Below, piece after piece: positions 34,995 to 46,749 of a stretch of DNA of 64,000 nucleotides. The notes under the pieces are model-generated. The model saw nothing but the letters and a program-made list of their open reading frames with translations. It was not told the DNA's origin and did not search any database. Every line of letters starts with the position of its first letter. The first letter of the stretch is position 1. This stretch comes from Taenia hydatigena (lineage: Eukaryota; Platyhelminthes; Cestoda; Cyclophyllidea; Taeniidae). The position numbers were made by a program, and so were the translations under genes. The stretch covers positions 43,001-107,000 of the forward strand of contig JADWOT020001846.1 of NCBI GenBank assembly GCA_036345935.2, given 5' to 3'.

Positions 34995-36055
34995 AAGCCA
35001 AAAGATTGAGGAACACTAATATCATTATTCATGGCTAGGCTCCAATTATGACTTCGCCACGTACTCTGAGCAAACCTGCGTTACCTCCCAATGCATTCAG
35101 TTGCTATTGTTAATAAATTTACTCAGTTTGCATGACCGGCGAAATGTACGTGAGTTAGCGGCCCTAAACACGATGAATACCTAAGAGAAGCTTTAACAAT
35201 AGCTTATGTGCTTAGCGGGGATCTAATGGCTTCACAAATATTTTGGGAACAACCTGGTGAAGGCTGAGGGAAAAGCATCCGGCAAATACGCTTGTCCAGA
35301 GAAATTTATTGCCTTATGTGCAGTAGGGTGGAAAATGGCCGCTTCGAAATGGACCACATTAAGCTCGGCCTCGCAAGTATTCGTCCACATGACGGCCAGC
35401 CTGCTCAATTCGATGTCTTGTCTTTTTGCTGATGCACATTGAGATTCTGCTACATTGCCTGCTGCGTCATTTGAAGAAAATATCACAACTTCAAAAATGT
35501 ATTGAGTGAGTGGTTTCGCAGAGCCTTATCAAAAGGAGATATTCATACGATGAGTTGATTGTGGAGAACTTTGTAAATGCACACGCTTGCGATTATTGTT
35601 AGGCAAGGGTATTGCAAAATCCAAAGATGCCCTAAAATACTCACAATACTGCCTTATTGCCCACTACAGCTTCGAAGGCGAATGGCTTAAAAGAGCCAAG
35701 TACGCGCTTGTTGCGCTGCGCTGATTGGACGCAGTAGAAATCGGCATGGTTGTTAACGGTCTGACGGAGGTTGACCAATCATTGCCTTCTGACTTGGGAT
35801 CTTGTCCAAAAGTGTAAATTCAGTTATAAATATTCTTACCACAAAGATATAAAGTGAAAGGCTGTTCTGCTCTGCTTTACGTAGAAGTCAGTGCAAGCAC
35901 AATGGGTAGCCGATTAGCAAAAGTGGTCCAATTCGATTATTAGCCTTTATTAAGGCACGATTGAAGTAAAACAGAAGATAATCATTTTCAATGCAAACAG
36001 AACCAAAGATCTTTTCATGTGATTTCTTGTTGCTTAAGGCAAAATGTAAATCCGT
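34995..36055. other. No supported gene
   Basis: Frames at 35,232-35,486 lie on both strands over the same bases, without motif or splice context. AT-rich otherwise. Confidence 0.4.
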
Positions 36056-36059
36056 GATG

Positions 36060-36670
36060 AATGAAGACTTGACAAATGTCCAAAATGCTAAATTGCGTGT
36101 TATTCGATCCCAGTAGGCAACAGTTTGCACACCTCTACACCCAAATTTGTGCCTTAGAATGGTGTCATTCTTAGTGATTCTCTACAGTCCGCAAACATAA
36201 TCTACATAGGTTCACTAATGCACTTGAAGAAGGCATAGCATTGCTAAGTCGCTTGTGCTCTTGGAGCAGGCAACTCGAAATCCATTACCATCATTTCCAT
36301 CAAACTTCGGGTTCTCAGATCTCCATGCCTATTCAACCCACGCTATCATCACACGACATGAGGTGATGAGGAACATCGTTTAAAAGGATATGAAGGGTAA
36401 CAGTTAAAAACTAAGGTGGTTATTTTGCCGGAAGAAGTCTTGCGCAACCATGCATCAGGTTTTCACAATTTCTTCAAATGTTGCCAATCAGATGTACTGC
36501 AGCGGCAAACGTTTGGTCTTCTGGAGGGACTCGTAGGAAAGGCCTTGTTCGCGATTGGGAAAAAATATGGAATTTAGACTATCGAGGCAATGGCCGAATG
36601 ATTTGTGAGTCTGACCACCCAACTCTGCAATGCAAAACTGCTTCTCATCACAGGTCAGCCACTCAGTTAG
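36060..36670 (+). repeat. Inverted repeat with 22,380-23,060; possible gene fragment
   Basis: Plus-strand counterpart of the 22.4-23.06 kb minus-strand block. It shares GGCAACAGTTTGCACACC, GAATGGTGTCATTCTTAGTG, CTTGAAGAAGGCA, ACGACATGAGGTGATGA and a coding-like block with ANVWSSGGTRRKG. The equivalents of the partner's better frames are split by stops here, so this copy is no more intact. The frame at 36,478-36,909 continues past the repeat without support. Confidence 0.55.
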
Positions 36671-36679
36671 CAAGCAATC

Positions 36680-39600
36680 GGAAATGCATCGCGCAACTTT
36701 ATGGTCCATGCAATAGAAGAAAAGGTGATTCTGATAGATTTAAAAGCATATTTTTTTTGTTAGTCCACGTAGGTGACACTTATTTGACACGTGGTTTTCG
36801 TAGACTTCACGATGGTAGCGGTGTTTCCACACCGACAAATTGCACTTATAATCCGCTTTGGGCAGCGGACCTCTCGTCACCATTCAATCCACACACCATC
36901 GACATTTGAACCTGCGAAACGGAAACAGCAAGCATGGATTTGGGAAAGTCTCGATAAATAAGAAGGAAAAAGGTCTAAACAGAAGTGCTGGTTTTACGCC
37001 CCCATGAGCAATTGTAGTGCAGAGGTGTCACGCGAAGCAGGAAGAGATAGGTTACGCTATACAATAAATAGACATCATTTATCAGGAATGGCACAGATCA
37101 GTGCCAGTGCCTGTGGACATCGAAGTGCGGTGATAAGCAAAGTTTCTTGTGAAAGGAGGCGTCTACAATCTTGGATACCCGTATCAGTAGGAGGCGTTAA
37201 CCTAGTCAGCAATTAGACACTTGAAAGGTGTAGACGTCTATCAGCCAGTGGATATCCCGAAACTACTCAATGCCTTCAGGTGCGCCTCCTATTAAAGCAT
37301 CTTCTCCTATCTTGCATCCACCCAAAAGGACATCACAATCGGAATGTGTAAAAAGCAAAACTGATACGATAGCCATGAAACTGTCCCTTCTGTACACCAT
37401 GCTACACACGTGCTGCGGTCTGGTCGTCGTCGTCAGCTGGATTGCAATTAGGACCCAACATTCCCAAATGGTTTGCGCCAATGAAATGCAGACCACAAGC
37501 GCTCGTCTTGCTACATAAAGACAAACGCTGGATTCTTGGATTGTAAAAAATACTACACACGCTAAATCTGGCTATGACCTAGGACGAAGTTAAAAATGGG
37601 AGTGAAAATCGCAGGGGTCACTATGGGAAAAAACATCGAAGAGTCGCCCAGGGAATAGGGCAAGGAACAGCTATCACAAATAATACATATAAGATCTACT
37701 CCAAAAAATCCTCCCTTTAAGAATGGCAAGCAATTATAGGCTCAGGGCAAAGGCAGCACAGAAAAAAAAAACAAATTCACAACGGAACGTAAGTCTGAAT
37801 CGCCAGAAAATACTTAATTTCGGATGTTAAAAGCAAAAAAGGAGATAAAAAAGGAAATTTGAACCTACTAATGAGTTAATTGCAAGCTTGAGGACGGAAA
37901 AAAGGAAGCTACGCTAAAAGTGCTTGCCGAACCAAATCGCAGAAATAAAATGCCTTGTTTTTTTTGCATATTCTCAGAAAGGTAAAATTACAGACGAACA
38001 AAGAAAATTCGCAGTAATCAAATGAAACAACGCAAGAAGGCGGTCTGGCAGATTCACCGCAACTTACAATTTCATAAATGAAATCAACCTACCTAACTTT
38101 GCACACGACAGTTGAATTTGCGACACAAAAGCCCTTTCGTTGTACCACGAGTCTGTGAATGGATTGTTGGCTACTCTTTGCAAGCGAACAAAAGATAGGA
38201 GACTTCACCTTGCTAAACAATCGCCTTTTAACCACTTTTCAAAAGCATTAGGCTTTACGAGAAAACTGCGAAAATGGAGAGAATTAGCAGAAAGGTAGTA
38301 CCATCCGGATAACGGGAATAACAAAATTGTTGGCTTTCAATTGACATCCTCAAAATTACCTAAAGACACTACTTAACCAAAACCTCGCAAAGCACTAAGC
38401 ATGGTTAAATAAAAAATCTATAAGAAATACAGAAAACAGCACAATTTAATCGTTAATTATTCTAACGATAATAAGAGAGTCTCGCATGCTAAAAGAAGTA
38501 ACTTCATGCCCACCAACAAAAAACAAGAACGATGACACAGTGGGGAGAAGCAATGACACAGAGGTCAATTGTAAAAACACTACGCGTCAAGCACTCGATG
38601 ATGTGTCTCATGCCTATTGTGATGAATGAGTCCTCCAACCCTGTGGATAGACACTGACCGGTTAATAACGCGACCCCTAAGAGAGATGTAGATTGACAGT
38701 ATTGATACCCGGTTATGGATCCCGTGTCCATGTGGATGAGTCTGGATCGGCGTTGAGGCACGCAACTCCATTGCATGCATTCGATGATTTTGAGCACCCA
38801 GCCAACCAACACCGTCTTGCGCAATCCCCTACTTGAAGACCAAGTCTTGTGCAGCAGCTATTATACTTACTCGTTGGAGTAGCCATTCCCCACGCTTTGT
38901 AGGAAAATGGATTCAGGGGCACACGAAAAGCCATCGGCACAGCTCTGCACTGACATGGCCCACTTCACTTCGACGTCCATAGGTGCCTAGTGTGGCCTAG
39001 CTAGCCTTTCAGCATTGCTGCATCCCATCTCCGGCAGCACCTGCATTCTTGCAACCACAGGACTTGACAACCGCCCACCTCCCTTACTTTTAATCAGCAA
39101 CTTTAGTAATCTACCAGCGTAAAATTGGTGTTTGCACCTCCCCCCGTAGCTTTGCATTCGCTTGACTAAGGTGCGTTCTAACATAGCTTTTCATTGTCCA
39201 CAGGTCCGTCTCGGTCAGTCTCATATGTCTACCGCATGCTGCCCAAATTGACCGCTACACGTTTTGCAGGTCGAGAAGGGGCCGGGCAAACAGATGGATA
39301 GTCGAAAAAATCAACAGATAGGCGGCTATGTAGGTAGATCGGCAAATGAAGAGATTGAGGTTAACGCAATGGCCTAAAAAGTCATTGGACAGCCGACACT
39401 AGCTTTACCGCCTCACCTAGACTCTATCTTTACATCCCTACCAAATGACCGAACAAGTGAACAAAAAGGAACAGCGACGCAAATAATACAATAATTCGCG
39501 AGGTAATCGTCTCAAAACAACACCCATGATAGGTTTGATGGAAGAAAAGGATACCATGATCAGAACGACTGTCCCATCCAGGTTCTCATCACTGCTATAC

Positions 39601-39790
39601 ATATACCACAGGAAAGGCGGCGCACCGCAAAAAAAGCACTCGTGCGACAGACACAAAGCCAACTAATGACGCAGAGCATGAGTGCAAACTGGACCACACC
39701 GGGCCCTTGCCCATGTCTGCGTCGCATTAAAGGATTCGAGGCCCGTGTGCACCACTTGCCCCTATGCCTTGGGCATGTCAATGCCGGTGA
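36680..39790. other. No supported gene; A-rich plus strand
   Basis: From about 37.5 kb the plus strand becomes A-rich with many AAAA runs (for example near 37,763 and 37,850), and C exceeds G. Frames near 38.5-39.2 kb occur on both strands without splice context. This may be intronic to a minus-strand transcript, but only composition suggests it. Confidence 0.35.
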
Positions 39791-39793
39791 CAA

Positions 39794-39817
39794 CCCCCTT
39801 CCCCCTCCCCCTTCCCC
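39794..39817 (-). other. G-quadruplex-type tract
   Basis: On the minus strand four G-runs of 4, 5, 5 and 5 are separated by AA, A and AA. This meets the usual four-run rule with very short loops, a strong predicted quadruplex. It lies between unsupported frames and away from any assigned promoter. Confidence 0.7.
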
Positions 39818-40293
39818 TCAAACTACCCAGTGCACCTATAACTCCACTGCACCGGACAGGCATGACAGCACTCAGTCAATCAGCAGTATGTACAATACAC
39901 CTGCCATGTGTGCGCGTGTGCTTAAAATAATGAAAAAGTATTGAACGTAAACAAGACAGCTAACACGGCGAAGCAACCTATTCCTTTCCATTGTGAGTAA
40001 CTTCCATCCTAAGCACTCTTAGTAGCAATAATGCAATCAATATGAAGCAACGCACCCGGAAAAAATGCGTCGTAAGGGCGTCAGAGAGTGGTAATCTTAG
40101 CACCTCCGACAGTCAAATTTTCTAATGCACATGAGGCGGTACGACCACTCACATCAGGCAGGACTGTATAAACGTTGCAACGCCACACCTCACAACCCTG
40201 AAGTAAAGCTGGTGAAGATGACTAGGCAGATATGTCCATGTACAACGAATTAAGTAGATCGCCTCACCTTCGCCTGCCTATCTACCCAAACCT

Positions 40294-40638
40294 CTACCAA
40301 CCAAATAATCCTATTAACAGATAAGTGAAAAGAGCGTGAGTAACCAAAAAGACGAAGCCTAAAGCTTGCCGATCCACATTTGCCTGTGTCTTGGGGGACG
40401 CCCACCAACTATTGGTCGTCAAGACTACCAATCTGGCTAACTTAAGGCAGACGCCAAACATGCAATTTTGCCTGTGTCCGCGATTCGTCAGCCAACTATC
40501 AGCCTCAAGGAAAAAACAGCTAAGGCCAAAGCTGCTTACTACCACGACTAACACAAGGGTGGCGAAGACCACACCGGACATAGTACACTGCTCCAGCAGG
40601 GGTGAACAGACCGGGGTAATCAGTGGGTTGCCTTCCAA
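40294..40638 (-). CDS. Candidate membrane-segment frame, unidentified
   Basis: A 114-codon minus frame has a strong hydrophobic stretch (MSGVVFATLVLVVVVSSFGL) that could span a membrane, and a second near the end (GFVFLVTHALFTYLLIGLFG). There are no clear splice sites and no partner copy. A plus-strand frame of 83 codons covers the same bases. T-rich codons alone can give hydrophobic frames, so support is weak. Confidence 0.2.
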   Translation of the reverse strand: MEGNPLITPVCSPLLEQCTMSGVVFATLVLVVVVSSFGLSCFFLEADSWLTNRGHRQNCMFGVCLKLARLVVLTTNSWWASPKTQANVDRQALGFVFLVTHALFTYLLIGLFGW

Positions 40639-40639
40639 G

Positions 40640-43600
40640 TAGTTACCGTGACAACACGCTTCTAATAACTATTCCATCCATAAGTACTTCGGATGCAGGC
40701 ATCTCGAGATGCTTCTTTTGGCAACAGCAAATGTGCACCGTTCCATGGTTTACACAACGAACACTAAACAGAAGAACTCGTGTCCTATTTCCTGCCTTTC
40801 TTCTCACTTACAAATAACATCAGCAGAAGGAACCTACGAAATCGCTTGGCATTCAGTAAAATTTTAGCGCGCGTAAAAATGGGCATTAAATTACGAGATG
40901 GTCCTCCTCAACTCCATAAAACAATAAGAAGTAAAGCAGCAGCAAGCTTTCTAACCACAAGTACATTGGAGTCTACTCACTTCATGCAACTGCGCGTAGT
41001 GCCCATTTTACTGTTCCGACTTTGGCAGAAAACACTAATTTGCTATAAAGCGAATTGCCGTATTCTACCTGCCAGCATCCAGTACACTCAATATGGTAAC
41101 TACGAATTTAGCATGGCTTGTAATGAACACTAACAAGTTGCTCCAATCAAAATTCTCAAAAAGTGCACGCATATTTATTTAAATCCGCTAAACGTGACCT
41201 TTCACGGTTATGTTATAACAAAATAAGATTAATGGGCGAACGTACGCCATCTACTATTCGAAGCGAAAAGCGATAACAAGATGCGCGAAATGGATAAATG
41301 CAGCTAACGGCATGATCAGGTAACAATGAGCACAAAAGTTGGAACTGTCAACAATTAAAGCATACCACTGCTGGATTAAGGCACCCAAACAAATGATGAC
41401 AACAAACCAATGGAACGAGTAGAAAATGGGAAAGAAGAGACACAGGTACTCCTAAACCAGCGTTGGATTCCCATAAAACAGTGACTGTGGCCAATGTAAA
41501 GGACTACACCTCGCACTAAGGCGTCACACCTCATCAAAGTGCATAAAAAGCAAATGGTATGCATAAATAGAGACTTTACAAATATAAATAAACGTACATT
41601 TATACGTACCTGTAAATCGGCGAGTCACTTCCTTTATGCATCCATAGCCATCACACTCGTTTACATGGCCCTTTCGCCTACCACCCCACAGCACAGGGGT
41701 CACAACACGGCACCACTCGCACCCTACTTCGCAGTCCTCCAACAGTTTCAGCAAAATTCCATCAGCGAATGCTGATCGTAAAAACGCCTTTCGACGGTGA
41801 CACAGCCTCAAAGAAATACCTGTCCTTTGCAGACTTGAAGGAAACATGACTAATGTGCTGCTTTTTTGTTCAGTCGTCCCCATTCAGCGCAGTAAAATTC
41901 GATGTTTGCATCCACCCATCACCTGCGTCACCGAATACTTCATTCGAGGAACATCCTCGAATCTGCAGGAACAAACTGAGACTTAAAGAAGCAATGCCAA
42001 TCAAGGCGGCGGATCGATACGCTGTGCGACGATAGAGTAGGCCGCACGCCGACGCCGCAGTCGCACCAGAATCTCTACGACGTTTGTCTAGGCTTGTTCG
42101 GATCGCGTCTACAGAAGTTATAGTGGAGAAGAAAATATTCAACTACCCTTTCGTAGGGCACTGCAGCCGCATCTGCGTCCAATCAACACGACAAATTCGA
42201 CCGGTACGATCATCGCATCAATTTGGAAAATGTAGCTGTCACATTGCATTTGTGAATCGACTTCGTAAAAGGATATACGACGAATCCATTGAGACGCAGC
42301 ACAAATCACACCAACTTCTAGACAGCAATAGAGAGCAAGGCAGAACTCCAACCTCAAATTCGGCAGTTTTTCAGCAATCCCTTGCAGCATATTAGATACG
42401 CCACCACAGACAAGCACATTCTTGCCACCTTTAAGGCTCGGACCATCATTGACCTCACGTGAAGCCTAAAATGAAACAGTTTCCTTCCTTCTTGAACTAA
42501 TAAAGCTTATCCAGCCAAAATAATGCCGCAAATAAAACACGCGACGTGCCCACTACATCGTAAGACAATATACCAAACACGACCGATAACATTGCAATAG
42601 CCAAACTTGAAGGACCACTGTCGAGCAAATATCTTCCAATCTCAAGAATTTTTGGAAATACACAAAGTACACCATCAAGCTTAGCCTTTGAACAACTGCT
42701 AAAATTTGTCTTTGCGAGTGTATGCAAACAAAATGCAGTTCATATTCGAAAATTGATTAGTTGACAATTGATATGCAGCTACAAAAATTGCATCCTATTA
42801 TAGAAAGCTGTATTTATTCTGACAAAGGATATCGGAACATTATGCACCACATGTGAGAATTGAATCGCTATCCTCAAGCATACTAGTTATTTTGTTATAA
42901 ACTTATTAACTTGCATGACAGAGCATCAATACAGTCCTTATGGGTAGTAAAACGGTGGCCTCTGTCGACAGTCATTAAACAATGGATGGAGATGTAGCGC
43001 GCTTCCCGCTTGTCTCCTCGTCTTCTGCCTCAAAATCCTTTAGACAGACGGGTCAGAGCTAACGGACTTCATCGCGAGCTTGGGTTGCTTAGGTCACTAT
43101 CTCCCCTTTCCCCTCGGGGGGATTTCGACAAAACTTTCATCACCAGGTGTGCGATGGCTGCCGCTTCGTCTCTCAAAGTTTCATTGCAAAAAAATCATTG
43201 CACGAATCCTGCCTTACTGGCCATATTGAATGCTTTTCTTCCAGTCATCAAAGTTGAAATTTCATTTTCGCATCTGATCAGTGGTGCACCTTTGCAGAGT
43301 CACCGGTGCAATGTTAAGTGATTAATGGCTATAAACCTAGCAGTGCGATGTGGAAAAAACAACCGATAAGTGCTAGAACGTTTCCACATGGCATTAACTG
43401 TAAATGTTTAATGGGCAGAAGTAAGTACGCATTAAATCGTAGGGCATCTTTGGTTCCTCATCCGCCTTCCCCTGCAAATTTTCAACCACACTTTAGCAAT
43501 AAGTCACCCCACCCAAAGCTCACAAATGTGGACGTCGTGAAAAACCAATGCATGGTCTGAAGGCGCATAATAACATAGCCTCACATCGGCTTCACTTCAC

Positions 43601-45525
43601 ACCATTTCGTTGTTGTCTTTACTGTTAAAGGTCGCAAAACCTGACTACTATCTTAGAGTAAAAAAGAACGAGGAACAAGCAAATGTGGTGCAAGCCTATG
43701 ATAAGACCTCGCTCAACATGCACGACATACGTTGCTCAAAGGGGGAGTGCTTACCAAGGTACCCTTCCCCTCTCCCTTTCCTCTCGCTCGCCCGCCCGCC
43801 TGGCAACCACACACGCCCCATCCAGTCTTCCATGATGTTGGGCCCTCCTCCAAGCGCACAGCCGCACCGCTGCCTGCCTGCTTATGCCCCGCGTGAAGGA
43901 ATAGTCCACACTGAGGAGGAGGAAAAGAAGCCAGGGAACTCTCAATCGCATTTACTGCTTCTCCAATAATTGCTTTGATACCATAGCTGTCGCCGTCGAC
44001 AACGACGAGTTCAAAGGCCCCTGGTGTAGTCCCAGTGGCTTCTCATGGATCGGATTCTACGTCCACGATTTCCCCTTGCAATTATTGTCACCATCGACAA
44101 CGATGTGTTATTGTTGGCAGGCAGCTTGATGAGTCCGTGATTGACGACGACGACGACGGCGACGTTGAGAAGCGTCACGTAGTCAGCATTGCGAACAATG
44201 GCAGAGACGGTGGCGAGGCAGCCAGTGTCGATCAGAGGCCGACCACCACAGCACATAAATACTGCACTTACAAGTCTTGCATACAAAACTGACGCCTAGT
44301 GCCACTCACTCAAGTCCCCATGCCTACCACATAATAATGCGCCAGAGGAAGTGAAAATTCCCGTTCGTCACACTTTGGACCTGCGACCACTTTAGCACCG
44401 TGTAAAGCCAAGTTCTCCTCCTCGGCTTCCCTCCCACCAAACGAGGCCTCATTTACCATCAGAACATCATTCTCTCCTTATTCAAATGACCCCCCACCTA
44501 CCTACCTACTCCAATCAATCTCCTCTACTCCATTGTTCAGCACATAGAGCGAACGCGAAAAAGCGTTGCCATCCAACAACCAACCAAAACACGTCAAATT
44601 TCCTCCCTAGATCCCCATTAAAAAAAGAATCCCTATACACGCACACGTTTACGGAACTAAAAACGAGCCCCAGACCATCTTGACAATATCAATACGCGTA
44701 GATTCACGTGCGACAAAACAATTAGTAGACAGTAAGAAATGCACACACAAACACACCCAAATCTACGAAAAGAAAAGCACCTACGGTACGTTTAAAAAAA
44801 AGCTCTGTAACACCTCTCCTCCTCGTCCCCTCCATCTTTTCGGTATTAACACAATCACCAGCGCAACTCATCGACGTGAAAAATAAACCCGCCCCTCCAA
44901 ACCCAGTCCATCAGTGTTACACTTCAGTTAGTCTATTGAGCATGCGCCCACGCCCTTCTCACACCTACCGCTATGCCATCCAACACACACCGCTAGCGTC
45001 CATCCCGACATCCACATCGCACAACCGACACGAGGACGCCTTTGCCAATAACTTCACGAGCTCGTACTACCTACCATTCCACAGACTCATCAAATGTTAC
45101 CTCACCACCGCAGTAATTTTGTAGCATCCGAAAAGGAAGAAAAGCAAGCAATGGAAGAGCCGATGCGTGAATGTCTCATACGATGCAAAGCTGACGTCTC
45201 CGAACATAACTAATGATAGGAGAAAACACCTTAACAAGCAAACATTTGAGACTGCTGCAAAGTACAATCTGCGTAGTGATGCGAATGCTTCCCACTAGTC
45301 ACCCCTTCCTCCGCTTCTGCTGCGCCCACCTCGCCCAGACACCAACTCACGCCGTCAAAGCTGAGCCCACCACTAAGCCATCACCGACGCCCTCCCTCCA
45401 CACAACACGTTTCGCAAAGATCACACCAGCACAAAAATAACCCTCATCTCCAAGTCAATGAGCAATGTGATCCGCCAACACGGACATCATAGTAATGAAA
45501 ACAGCGCACCTTTTACCTCACATGA
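40640..45525. other. No supported gene; C- and A-rich plus strand
   Basis: Many overlapping frames of 60-120 codons, none with a motif or partner. The plus strand is strikingly rich in C and A, especially 43.7-45.4 kb (CCTACCTACCTACTCC, CACACACAAACACACCC). At 43,771-43,800 clustered C-runs give a second, looser G4-type tract on the minus strand. A (GAC)n run at about 44,142-44,160 encodes the Asp stretch of one frame and is simple repeat. Confidence 0.35.
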
Positions 45526-45529
45526 AATG

Positions 45530-46129
45530 TGCAAGAATCTACAGATTAATGATAAAAGCTTGCTTCTACCCTAAATGAGGATGCAAATAGAATCTATAGC
45601 GATACAAAATCAACGAAAAAAAATTCACAGCAATCCAATCTTACCCGAGGAACGTGTGAAGTGATAGCGAAGGCGGAAGCCGCACTCATTGCTGACAGAT
45701 AATGTCGCCATTCTTGGCCAAAAAGTTGTCTTGACAGGATCTGCATCTACCTCTTCAACGTCTATTTAGTATGTAAGCGGATAAAGAGAATGGATTAAAG
45801 GCATGCAGGTATAATAAATGCCTTTTAGCAAGAAAATAATGAATAGGTACCAAGTACTCAGTGGAACTGAAACACTTCTCAACAAATTGTCTCACCAAGC
45901 CGAATCCACCGTCACTAAAGAACGAACCGATTACAAACTGCCATAACAATCCCAAATTCTCGCTTACAGTATTGCAAAGAAAAGTGGACGTGAGTAGGCA
46001 CTGCAGTTGGAAAAAACGTCCCAACAGTCACATTACGTGACCCTTGCGTATACACTAGCACGTAGGCGTATGAAGGAAGCCAATCAACATTCAGAGAACG
46101 CAATAGTAACTACGAAACTGAAACTAACG
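45530..46129 (+). repeat. Tandem duplication, unit 1 (600-bp period)
   Basis: Aligns with the next 600 bp. Paired landmarks: AATCTTACCCGAGGAA (45,638) with GATCTTACCTGAGGAA (46,238), CTTTTAGCAA with CTTTTTAGCGA, CTTCTCAACAAATTG with CTCCTCAACAAAATT, and TAGGCGTATGAAGGAAGCCAATC (46,065 onward) with TAGGCGTACAAAGGAAGCCAATC (46,667 onward). Divergence is high but spacing holds near 600 bp throughout. Confidence 0.75.
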
Positions 46130-46745
46130 CATCTTGCACCACACAAAAATGTGATGCAAGCATGTTTCAACCCAAAACATGGACGCAGACCGAATCAATC
46201 GCTGCATAGAAAAGACAGCAACAGTGTTTGCAACTCGATCTTACCTGAGGAAGCTACCGCTTACTTGGGAAGCGATAGCTAAGTCGAGATTCGTGTCCAC
46301 TGCACCCTCATAATGCCCCCATTCTTCGCAAAGCATAAATTTTTAACGGCGACGTCAATATCCGACCTAACAAATGCACGGTTCAAAGTTATGGACAATG
46401 AGGCATATAATGAATACTTTTTAGCGAAAACAATGAGCATGCGCCAAGCACTTAGCAAAGTTAAAACACTCCTCAACAAAATTACGACACATTAATCAAA
46501 ATCCACAGTCATTAAAAGCAAACAGGTTGACAAATTGCCAAAACAATGTTGTTCGTTACTTAAAGCACTGCACGGCGAATAATGGACGTGGGTGGGATTC
46601 GCAGCTGGAAAGCAAAACGACTTAACATTCCCATTATGAAGCCTTCGAGTTTACTCTAGCAAGTAGGCGTACAAAGGAAGCCAATCGACATGAAAATGAC
46701 CTAATAACACATAACAAGCTAAAAACAGTAAAAAATGCCAGATAC
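46130..46745 (+). repeat. Tandem duplication, unit 2
   Basis: Second unit of the 600-bp tandem pair. On the minus strand both units contain a related short frame (FAKNGGIMR here, LAKNGDIIC in unit 1), but stops interrupt unit 1, so a coding origin is uncertain. No third unit is seen at 46.84 kb or before 45.5 kb. Confidence 0.75.
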
Positions 46746-46749
46746 TTAC

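Noticed and set aside
44035..44292. Frame with an aspartate run resembling an acidic protein
   Set aside because: The Asp stretch comes from a simple GAC repeat and nothing else supports coding.
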